A DNA stretch of 20,767 nucleotides. It comes from Bermanella sp034112325 (GTDB taxonomy: Bacteria; Pseudomonadota; Gammaproteobacteria; Pseudomonadales; Oceanobacteraceae). The notes under the pieces are model-generated. The model was not told the origin of the DNA, made no database searches, and saw nothing but the letters and a program-made list of their open reading frames with translations. The position numbers were made by a program, and so were the translations under genes. Within the stretch, counting starts at the first letter, position 1. The number at the start of each line of letters is the position of its first letter. Positions 14,033 through 20,767 of the stretch are shown here, piece after piece. The stretch is taken from NCBI GenBank assembly GCA_034112325.1, contig JAWUVO010000076.1, forward strand, positions 1-20,767. Reading direction: 5' to 3'.

Positions 14033-15028
14033 TTAAACTTGCTCTAACCAACCGTACTTATCTTCGGCTTTACCCCATTGAACATCGTTTAACGCTTGGC
14101 GAAGTTTTGCTGTTATTTCTCCAGGCTCTCCCGTTCCAACCTTAATATCTTGGCCATTATGAATCAGAGTTCCAACGGGAGTTAATACCGCCGCTGTTCC
14201 AGAAAGGGCGGCTTCGGTACCAGGTTTTTTGGCTCGTTCAAGCAACTCGGCAACGGTGAAGTCTCTTTCAGTTACTGTCATTCCCGCATCTCGAGCGATG
14301 GTTAAAATCGAGTCACGAGTAACGCCATGTAAAAAGCTACTATCTAATGCTTTGGTAATAATTTCGTTGCCATCAATCAGAATGAAATTAGCGGCCCCCG
14401 TCTCTTGTACATCGCCATTAGGACAAAAAAGAATTTGATCGGCATTACACTCTTTACGTGCACGAGTAATAGGACCCAGTGCGCTAGCGTAATTACCACC
14501 ACTTTTGATCATTCCCATATGCGGCGCACAACGCAACCCGTCTTCTTCTAATAAAACTCTTAACGGTTTAACGCCGCCAGTAAAATAATCACCTACTGGT
14601 GATAGCAGTACATACAAAAGTGACGATTCAGAAGGTGCAGCGGCTTTGCCAATGGCTGGCTCTGTGCCAATGTGTGTTGGGCGAATATACATAGAACCTG
14701 GTGGCAAAGGTACGTCATCGGCATACAGTTTAACGGTTTCCTTAATCATTTGGCTTAACTGATCTTTATCAATTTCAGGAAGGCTTAATAATTCACTGCT
14801 TTGTGACATACGCTGGATATTGGCATCCATACGAAAAATATTCACACTTCCATCTTCGTGTTTAAACGCTTTTAGCCCTTCAAAACAAGTGCTTGAATAA
14901 TGTAAAACATGCGCCCCTGGGTGCATGTCTAATTTGTCAGATGCTACGATACTTGATTGTGTCCAAGCATTATTTTCGTATCTCGCCAATGCCATTTTCG
15001 GCATGAAAACTGTTCCAAATGCAGCCAT
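14033..15028 (-). CDS. ilvE: Branched-chain amino acid aminotransferase
   Basis: A PLP-dependent fold-type IV aminotransferase of 331 residues that interconverts leucine, isoleucine and valine with their 2-oxo acids, using glutamate/2-oxoglutarate. Visible marks are HYSSTCFEGLKAFK (43-56), RMDANIQRM (66-74), the PLP lysine in MGMIKSGGNYAS (K175), QETGAANF (208-215) with E209 in the usual PLP-pyridine-binding position, and SSFLHGVTRDSIL (230-242). The long N-terminal arm resembles the BCAT form of ilvE found beside glnE in Pseudomonas. The ATG has AGGA about eight bases upstream. It lies 74 bases after glnE with no terminator between, so it is probably cotranscribed, and it ends at a strong terminator. 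Confidence 0.94.
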   Translation of the reverse strand: MAAFGTVFMPKMALARYENNAWTQSSIVASDKLDMHPGAHVLHYSSTCFEGLKAFKHEDGSVNIFRMDANIQRMSQSSELLSLPEIDKDQLSQMIKETVKLYADDVPLPPGSMYIRPTHIGTEPAIGKAAAPSESSLLYVLLSPVGDYFTGGVKPLRVLLEEDGLRCAPHMGMIKSGGNYASALGPITRARKECNADQILFCPNGDVQETGAANFILIDGNEIITKALDSSFLHGVTRDSILTIARDAGMTVTERDFTVAELLERAKKPGTEAALSGTAAVLTPVGTLIHNGQDIKVGTGEPGEITAKLRQALNDVQWGKAEDKYGWLEQV

Positions 15029-15102
15029 TTTCTTTTCCTAATTCCTAACTCTCAATTGTACAATGCTAAGATCATACGATGTGGCAGTCCAAGCTAAACA
15101 GC

Positions 15103-17988
15103 TTACTGCGCTAAATTCATTACTTGATCCCAAAGCCCTGTAACCGTGGCTATGTGTGTTTTTAAACCAGCTTGCTCGAGCTCAATGTCGCTTAGCAGTA
15201 ACTTTTGGTTCTGCAAAGCTCTACGGTGTGCCAATGAACGATAGGCTATATAAGCCAACTTAAGGGCATCGGTATGTTTGGTATCTAGTATCTTTTCAGA
15301 TGCCAAGGTGTCCAGTATTCGGACATTATCTGTCCACTTTAACAACATCGGATGAGCTGCGGAGTAGGTCAGAACAAGGTACTGAACCATAAACTCTATA
15401 TCCACTATGCCGCCGGCGTCTTGTTTAAGCTGAAATTGCGCTTTGCCCACGCTTTGGGAGCCAAGATTATCGCGCATTTTTTGCCGCATTTCTCTCACTT
15501 CTTGCCTAAGATCACCAGGTTTTTGATCTTTTATTAGAATTTGACTCCGAATTTCATAAAATTTCTTTTTTAATGCCATTTCACCGCAGATAACTCTGGC
15601 GCGAATAAGAGCTTGATGCTCCCAAGTCCATGCTTCTTCAGTTTGGTATTTATAAAAGCCGTTAACCGAGGCGACGATCATTCCACTGGCACCACTTGGG
15701 CGCAAGCGCATGTCGACTTCGTACAATTGCCCAGCCCGTGTGGTGGTATTCATGATATGAATTAGGCGCTGACCCATGCGGGTATAAAACACCCCATTTT
15801 CCTGCTCACGCTTACCATTAATGCCAGTGGTGTATTTATTAGCTAGGCCGTTATGTAAAAACACTAAGTCTAAATCTGAATCGTAACTGAGTTCCAGTCC
15901 GCCCATTTTTCCGTAGCCTAGAATTATAAATTCAGGCTCCAGTACGGCTTCTCCATCGACATTAGTAGGATGACCATATTTTTTTAACATTTGCTGCCAA
16001 GCTAAATGCATGCTGGTTTCTAATATACATTCAGCTAGCCATGTTAAGCGGTCACTGACCTCCATTAGCGGTAATGCTCCCGTTATGTCACAGGCGGCAA
16101 TTTGTAATTTATGAGCCTTGGCAAAATGTCTAAGCGCATCCATTTGTTCTTCTAAATCATTTTCTTCTATGCGTAATAATCTTTGGGTCAAGTCATCGGC
16201 CATATTTTGTTTATCGGCACAATTGAACAAATGAGCTGGGTGTAAAAGTTCGTCTAATAACAAAGGTGTTTCGGTAATACTTTGCGCTATCCACGGACTG
16301 GACGCACACAGGCGCACCAGTTGGGCTAATGCTTGTGGATTTTCAGTTATTAAAACAAGATACGAGGTACGCCGTAAAATAGATTCTATTAATGGTACTA
16401 AGCGCTCTAATGTGAGCAGTGGTTGATCGTTTTCCCATATAGCTTTTAATATAAGCGGCATGGCTTTATTCAAGCGTTGTTTGCCTATGGCTTGCATATG
16501 GGTTAAGGCGTTATTGTCCCGTAAACGCTGTAACAACTTTTGAGTTGCAGCTGAATTAGCTGATTGCTCGACGTTTTCGCTGTGGTTGTGCCAAATGCTT
16601 TGCCATAAATCTAAGTCATTATCCGTGGTGGACACTTGTTCTTCGGCGACAATTTGTGCGAAATGATAAGAGACATTATCACGGTGTTTAGTCAGCTCTG
16701 CCAAATACACCGACCAATCTTCAAAGCCCATAGCGTAAGCCATTTTAGCTTGGCCTAAATCATCGTCAGGCAGAGTTTGGCTTTGCTCGTCATTAAGTGC
16801 TTGAATTACATGTTCGCTATCGCGTAAAAAAACATAAGCCGCTAATAGGTGATCAATTGCGACAGCAGGCAAATAACCATTACTATTAAGATAATTAAAT
16901 ACTTTAAATATGTTGGGTTGTTGTAATTCAGTTTCTTGGCCACCACGGATAAGTTGAAAAGCTTGAGCTATAAATTCTACTTCGCGAATGCCGCCACTGC
17001 CCAGTTTTACATTACTATTTAAGTTTCTGCGCACAGTTTCTTGTTTGATTAGATTCTTCATTTCTCTGAGAGATTCAAACGCGCTGTAGTCTACATATTT
17101 TCTATAGCTGAAAGGTCGAAGAATTTTCATCAGCTCATTTATATGAGCCTGCGTTCCAGTAACTGCTCTAGCTTTTATCATGGCATAGCGTTCCCACTCA
17201 CGCCCTTGGTCTTGATAATAATTTTCTAAGCTAGAAAAGTTCATAGCCAATGGACCAGATTGCCCATAAGGCCTTAAACGCATATCTACGCGGTACACAA
17301 AGCCATCGGCGGTGGTTTTATCTAGGCTTTGAATTAAAGCTTGTCCTAATTTAATAAAAAACTCTTGATTAGACAGACTTTTTTGGCCACTAGCTGCCGC
17401 AGTATCACCACTTTCATAATAGGCAAAAATAAGGTCTATATCGCTAGATAAATTCAGTTCACCTGCGCCTGCTTTTCCCATGGCAATTACAATTAGCTGT
17501 TGTAATTCTCCAGACTGTTTACCAGTGGGTTCACCATAACGTTTTATTAACCTTTGATGCTGCCAATTAAGTGCAACCTGAATGTGTATATCCGCTAGAG
17601 CGGTAAGTTCAAATAATGTTTGTTTTAGTGTGGCTAAGTTATTTAGATCGCGCCAAATTAATCTAACCTGATGAAGGCGTCGAAACGTTCTTAAAATAAG
17701 CCAAAGACTGTCTTCGTCTAGGCAATTATCAACAGATGTTTGCAAATCAGATTTAATAGTTTGTAGGTTTAAAGGTAGGTATATGAATTCATCTGAAAAA
17801 AGAAAAGGAATGATGTTTGGATAAAACTCTAAGCTATCGGCTACATAATTACTGATCGCGGTGGTGCGCAAAAGCTGTTGTGAGAAGTGGCTATTTTTTT
17901 GCTGATGTTGTTTGATCAAAGCCGAAAATTGCTTGGACCTTTTTAGTTGAATCGGCTCAAGTAATGTAGGGATAACCATATTTAACAT
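15103..17988 (-). CDS. glnE: Glutamine synthetase adenylyltransferase / adenylyl-removing enzyme
   Basis: GlnE adenylylates and deadenylylates glutamine synthetase in response to PII, tuning nitrogen assimilation. The 961 residues (E. coli 946) contain two nucleotidyltransferase domains. The N-terminal adenylyl-removing site reads GKAGAGELNLSSDIDL (171-186; D183, D185), and the C-terminal adenylyltransferase site reads GYGKMGGLELSYDSDLDL (691-708; D703, D705, D707). After each come MRLRP motifs (236-240 and 760-764) and GGIREVEF or GGIVDIEF (332-339 and 859-866), so both halves appear intact. The start is the ATG at 17988; a second ATG at 17979 is possible, and neither has a strong ribosome site. 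ilvE follows 74 bases downstream. No promoter was identified with confidence in the 240 bases upstream. Confidence 0.97.
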   Translation of the reverse strand: MLNMVIPTLLEPIQLKRSKQFSALIKQHQQKNSHFSQQLLRTTAISNYVADSLEFYPNIIPFLFSDEFIYLPLNLQTIKSDLQTSVDNCLDEDSLWLILRTFRRLHQVRLIWRDLNNLATLKQTLFELTALADIHIQVALNWQHQRLIKRYGEPTGKQSGELQQLIVIAMGKAGAGELNLSSDIDLIFAYYESGDTAAASGQKSLSNQEFFIKLGQALIQSLDKTTADGFVYRVDMRLRPYGQSGPLAMNFSSLENYYQDQGREWERYAMIKARAVTGTQAHINELMKILRPFSYRKYVDYSAFESLREMKNLIKQETVRRNLNSNVKLGSGGIREVEFIAQAFQLIRGGQETELQQPNIFKVFNYLNSNGYLPAVAIDHLLAAYVFLRDSEHVIQALNDEQSQTLPDDDLGQAKMAYAMGFEDWSVYLAELTKHRDNVSYHFAQIVAEEQVSTTDNDLDLWQSIWHNHSENVEQSANSAATQKLLQRLRDNNALTHMQAIGKQRLNKAMPLILKAIWENDQPLLTLERLVPLIESILRRTSYLVLITENPQALAQLVRLCASSPWIAQSITETPLLLDELLHPAHLFNCADKQNMADDLTQRLLRIEENDLEEQMDALRHFAKAHKLQIAACDITGALPLMEVSDRLTWLAECILETSMHLAWQQMLKKYGHPTNVDGEAVLEPEFIILGYGKMGGLELSYDSDLDLVFLHNGLANKYTTGINGKREQENGVFYTRMGQRLIHIMNTTTRAGQLYEVDMRLRPSGASGMIVASVNGFYKYQTEEAWTWEHQALIRARVICGEMALKKKFYEIRSQILIKDQKPGDLRQEVREMRQKMRDNLGSQSVGKAQFQLKQDAGGIVDIEFMVQYLVLTYSAAHPMLLKWTDNVRILDTLASEKILDTKHTDALKLAYIAYRSLAHRRALQNQKLLLSDIELEQAGLKTHIATVTGLWDQVMNLAQ

Positions 17989-18228
17989 GAAGATACCAAT
18001 ATCGCTGTGTATAAATGAAAGTATTAGTGGTGCACAGCTTAGTAGGGCTTAAGCCGTGATACCAGTTTAAATATGAGTTAAGCAAAAACTGTGAAGCTAT
18101 TTATTAATAATAGGCTGAATATAGCTGTTTATGAGCTTAATACAGGCTAATTCTCTTGGCGCTTTGGTGATTCTATGTCAAAGTCTAGCGCAAACAATTA
18201 ACAGTATTTAAATCATTTATGGCAATCT
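17989..18228. other. Divergent intergenic region between glnE and the K+ channel gene
   Basis: This 240-base AT-rich stretch must contain the promoters of both divergent genes. I found no -35/-10 pair good enough to call on either strand. A TATACA on the minus strand about 25 bases before the glnE ATG could be a -10 box, but its -35 is poor. One TGGTGCA motif near 18030 resembles an NtrC half-site without a partner. No small coding sequence is evident. Confidence 0.5.
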
Positions 18229-19341
18229 ATGAAACTACGGCCTTTATTGCTAGTCAAAAAGCTACCTCAATTACCTAACAATAGAATTGTAAAGCCATTA
18301 ATTAAAACGGTAACGATTTTATTTGCGCTTACTGCAATTCATTCTTTTGCCATGGTGCAACTAGAAGGTTTAACGGTTAGACAAAGTATTTGGCTAACTC
18401 TAACCACGTTGACCACAGTAGGCTACGGTGATTTGAGCGCAAAAACACCTTGGGGACAGCTTGCCACCATCATTTTAATGTATGTGGCGGCCATTACATT
18501 GGTAACTTTTTTAATTCGTGATTATGTAGATTTTAGACTGGCACGATTTGAACTTATTAAAGCAGGGGAGTGGAACTGGAAAATGGAAAATCATATTCTA
18601 ATTATAAATGCACCAAAATATAACGGTGAGCAGTTCTTTACGCGCTTGGTTTCTCAGATAAAGATGGACCAAGACTACAAAAATACCCCTATTCTTTTGT
18701 TGAATACCGATTTTAAAGACGGGTTATCGAATCAATTAAAAGACCTTGAAGTGAGACATTTAACGGGTTCTGGAAACGATGAGAATGATTTATTAAGGGC
18801 TTATGCAAAAAGTGCTAAGCATATTCTGGTCCTGTCCAGAGACGAATACAATGCTGACAGCGACAGTATTACCTTTGATATAGCCGATAGATTGTCCCGA
18901 CATGGATTAGCTCACCTTGCAGTGGTGGAATGTGTTGATGATGATAATCGCAGGCGTATTAGTGAACTCGGAGTTAAATCATTGTTAAGACCAATTCGAT
19001 CGTATCCCGAAATATTGGTACGAGCTATGGATGCTCCAGGCAGTGAGATTGTGATTGAAGATATGTTTACCCGTAATCATGATCACCCAGAACGCTATAG
19101 TATTTGGCTTGAAGGTGAGCGCTGGGCCGACGTAGTTAATGCCATGGTGCAAACAGAGGTGGGAACACCAATGGCGTTTATTGACAAAGATGGCTGTGTT
19201 ACTGTGCATCCTAAAGGGGACGAGCACATAGTCGCTCAAAGCCTGATAATTTTAGTTAAGAGTGGCAATATACCTACACAAGATGATGTGGACAGTGCCT
19301 TTGAAGCACACTTTAAAAAGCAAATTGCTACAACCGAGTAA
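18229..19341 (+). CDS. Two-helix K+ channel with C-terminal RCK-like domain
   Basis: A 370-residue potassium channel subunit of the 2TM/P type, expected to form inner-membrane tetramers. Helix 1 is about 25-43, the pore helix about 51-62, and the selectivity filter TLTTVGYGD (60-68) carries the K+ signature TVGYG; helix 2 is about 75-97. A cytoplasmic RCK/TrkA-N-like region follows (about 120-265), with HLTGSGNDENDLLRAYAKSA and VLSRDEYNADSDSI in the usual late-RCK positions, and a TrkA-C-like part about 285-345. Where the Rossmann glycine loop is expected, the sequence is HILIINAPKYNGEQ (122-135), lacking GxGxxG, so NAD or nucleotide binding is doubtful. The ATG has no good ribosome site. It faces away from glnE and converges on the DUF6500-like gene. 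Physiological role and gating ligand are unknown. Confidence 0.92.
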   Translation: MKLRPLLLVKKLPQLPNNRIVKPLIKTVTILFALTAIHSFAMVQLEGLTVRQSIWLTLTTLTTVGYGDLSAKTPWGQLATIILMYVAAITLVTFLIRDYVDFRLARFELIKAGEWNWKMENHILIINAPKYNGEQFFTRLVSQIKMDQDYKNTPILLLNTDFKDGLSNQLKDLEVRHLTGSGNDENDLLRAYAKSAKHILVLSRDEYNADSDSITFDIADRLSRHGLAHLAVVECVDDDNRRRISELGVKSLLRPIRSYPEILVRAMDAPGSEIVIEDMFTRNHDHPERYSIWLEGERWADVVNAMVQTEVGTPMAFIDKDGCVTVHPKGDEHIVAQSLIILVKSGNIPTQDDVDSAFEAHFKKQIATTE

Positions 19342-19357
19342 AGTGATTATGTTAGCC

Positions 19358-19391
19358 GTGCAAAAAGATTTTATGCCCCTTCTTTTTGCAC
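19358..19391. terminator. Possible hairpin between convergent genes
   Basis: GTGCAAAAAG (19358-19367) pairs perfectly with CTTTTTGCAC (19382-19391) across a 14-base loop. It lies just past the K+ channel stop and overlaps the last codons of the convergent gene. There is no U-tract after the stem on either strand, so terminator function is uncertain. Confidence 0.35.
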
Positions 19392-19595
19392 CATAGCTTT
19401 TATCTTAACTGCTTTTTCAAAGTGATTTAACTTATGTGTTTTAATCCACCAAGTAGCAACGGCCATTAACGATTCAGGGTCGCTATTTATATTGGCAAAA
19501 AATGCATAAAACGACAAGCCAACAGCCTCTCCTTTCGCTTCAATTTTTTTATCACAAACTTGAATGATCTTGTTTTTTATATTTTTATTTAACAT
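19371..19595 (-). CDS. Small DUF6500-like protein
   Basis: A 74-residue soluble helical protein. The sequence KIIQVCDKKIEAKGEAVGLS, then FYAFFANINSDPESLM and WWIKTHKLNHFEKAVKIK, matches from memory the small DUF6500 family, whose function is unknown. The frame is open further up to a TTG at 19640 that would overlap the efflux gene. The ATG at 19595 agrees better with family N-termini and leaves a 13-base gap after the efflux stop, so it is chosen although no good ribosome site precedes it. It probably shares a transcript with the upstream transporter gene. Confidence 0.72.
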   Translation of the reverse strand: MLNKNIKNKIIQVCDKKIEAKGEAVGLSFYAFFANINSDPESLMAVATWWIKTHKLNHFEKAVKIKAMVQKEGA

Positions 19596-19608
19596 TTTAA
19601 ATAATCGA

Positions 19609-20767
19609 TTATTTATCTTTTTTATAAATTCGTAACACAATAATTAAAGTAAATATTCCACAAGCTAAAAACCCTAGTGTAAGAGGTTGTACGGTACCGT
19701 CGTAAGCCTGACCAATATAGCTACCAATAATTACCGATATTAATGTTTGCACAGTACTGATAACTGAGTTCGCAATACCTGCAATATGGCCTAATGGCTG
19801 CACTGCTAAGGTATTAAAGTTACCAAATAAGATTCCAAAACAAAAAAACATACCAATAAAATATCCCATTAAAAACCATAACGGAGGATCGGTTTGGGTC
19901 ACCATTGTAGAAGTATAAAAGCCCAGTGAAAGAACTGAAATAACGGCCAAGGCTGTGATACAAAGTTTCCCCATATCAAATATCATGACCAGTTTTGAAT
20001 TTAAAAAACTTGCCAAACCAATTGCCAAAGCCAGAACTCCAAAATACATAGGAAACAATGTACCAAGACCGTATTGAACTTGAAGAATTTGCTGGGCACT
20101 GGTTAGGTAGCCAATAAAGGCACCAAACATAATACCTCCTGCAAATGTATAGTTGCGAGAGGTTGGGTTACTAAGTGTTTGTTTGCAGCCTGAAATAATA
20201 TTAGCGACAGAAAGCGTAATTCGGGATTCGTCTTTAAGGGTCTCTGGTTGACGAGTACTCATCCAAATAGTAGCGACTACACCATAGATAAATAAGAATA
20301 TAAAAATGGCTCTCCAGCCAGTAAATAATAAAATTCCCTGCCCTATAGCAGGAGCAATAGCAGGCACCAAAATAAACATCATCATGATAAGAGACATGAT
20401 TCTAGCCATCTCTTTACCTTCAAAGCGATCACGTACCATGGCTAAAGTAACCACCCTGCATGACGCGGCTCCCATCCCCTGCAACACTCGGCCAACCAAC
20501 ATTGTATTAAAATCTTGAGCATAAATAGAAATCACATCGCCAATTAAAAATACTGTCATACCAATATAAATAGCCAGTTTTCGACCGTAGGCATCGCTTA
20601 TTGGACCGTAAAATATTTGGCCTAATGCCATACCTAGAAAGACCATGCCTACAACAAGCTGACTATCGTTAACGCTTTTTACACCTAGGTCGGATCCAAT
20701 TTGTATTAGTGCTGGCAGCATTGCATCTATGGTAAGGGCAACCATTGACATAAGCATGGCCATTAGA
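19609..20767 (-). CDS. Bcr/CflA-type MFS multidrug efflux transporter (5' end outside window)
   Basis: A drug:proton antiporter of the major facilitator superfamily, DHA1 Bcr/CflA group, in the inner membrane. The visible 384 residues from the first in-window ATG (20763) begin MAMLMSMVALTIDAMLPAL, which is inside helix 1. The frame remains open to the right edge, so the true start lies outside the window and the protein is probably about 15-20 residues longer. Motif A between helices 2 and 3 reads GPISDAYGRK, and the helix 4-5 region has GRVLQGMGAASCRVVTLAMVRD, typical of Bcr/CflA. Eleven to twelve hydrophobic helices follow. Bcr/CflA proteins export bicyclomycin, chloramphenicol or other compounds; the substrate here is unknown. 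The DUF6500-like gene follows after 13 bases. Confidence 0.9.
   Translation of the reverse strand, partial: LMAMLMSMVALTIDAMLPALIQIGSDLGVKSVNDSQLVVGMVFLGMALGQIFYGPISDAYGRKLAIYIGMTVFLIGDVISIYAQDFNTMLVGRVLQGMGAASCRVVTLAMVRDRFEGKEMARIMSLIMMMFILVPAIAPAIGQGILLFTGWRAIFIFLFIYGVVATIWMSTRQPETLKDESRITLSVANIISGCKQTLSNPTSRNYTFAGGIMFGAFIGYLTSAQQILQVQYGLGTLFPMYFGVLALAIGLASFLNSKLVMIFDMGKLCITALAVISVLSLGFYTSTMVTQTDPPLWFLMGYFIGMFFCFGILFGNFNTLAVQPLGHIAGIANSVISTVQTLISVIIGSYIGQAYDGTVQPLTLGFLACGIFTLIIVLRIYKKDK

Noticed and set aside
18027..18036. TGGTGCA resembling an NtrC half-site upstream of glnE
   Set aside because: The partner half-site TGCACCA is not present at the required spacing, and no sigma-54 promoter (TGGCAC-N5-TTGC) was found nearby, so a single 7-base match is not evidence of nitrogen control.
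19596..19640. Upstream extension of the DUF6500-like protein to a TTG start
   Set aside because: It would overlap the efflux gene by 32 bases and add a basic leader not remembered from the family; the ATG at 19595 is more likely.

Overview
The window is AT-rich and gene-dense. It looks like the chromosome of a marine gammaproteobacterium of the Oceanospirillales/Pseudomonadales kind. This is inference: glnE followed by ilvE is an arrangement known from Pseudomonas, the YebC protein is of the short YeeN-like type seen in Vibrio and Shewanella, and an AlkB alkane hydroxylase is typical of marine hydrocarbon users (compare Oleispira, Bermanella, Marinobacter). No rRNA, tRNA, CRISPR array, insertion sequence or prophage gene was found.

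Layout. At the left edge is the 3' end of a GspE/PilB-type secretion ATPase, then a DEDDh exonuclease, both on +. A long minus-strand block runs from about 18.0 kb back to 1.05 kb. In transcription order it holds: glnE and ilvE (ending at a strong terminator near 13.99 kb); an AAA-like ATPase, an MscS-family channel and hinT; a YebC/YeeN-family gene with its own promoter and terminator; a tight group of a GNAT acetyltransferase, an ICMT-like membrane methyltransferase, DUF2164 and DUF2254; modF (twin ABC ATPase); a 7TMR-DISM/EAL c-di-GMP signalling protein; alkB with a good promoter and terminator; a PaaI-like thioesterase; and a TIGR01777 (YfcH-like) epimerase. A palindrome separates that epimerase from the convergent exonuclease gene. 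To the right of glnE, a two-helix K+ channel gene points the other way (+). It converges on a minus-strand pair, a Bcr/CflA efflux pump (cut by the right edge) and a small DUF6500-like protein.

The genes do not form one pathway. Themes are nitrogen and amino-acid metabolism (glnE, ilvE), membrane conductance (MscS, K+ channel, perhaps DUF2254), second-messenger signalling (EAL protein) and hydrocarbon oxidation (alkB). The most unusual points are: a P-loop protein without the Walker A lysine, translationally coupled to an MscS channel; a perfect 10-base inverted repeat bracketing the predicted alkB promoter with arm centres 74 bases apart; an AlkB with leucine at the position of the chain-length-limiting tryptophan; a GGDEF-like domain degenerated to PGEQV in front of an intact EAL domain; and a K+ channel RCK domain lacking the glycine-rich nucleotide loop. 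I see no convincing wholly new multi-gene system. The ATPase-MscS pair is the best candidate.
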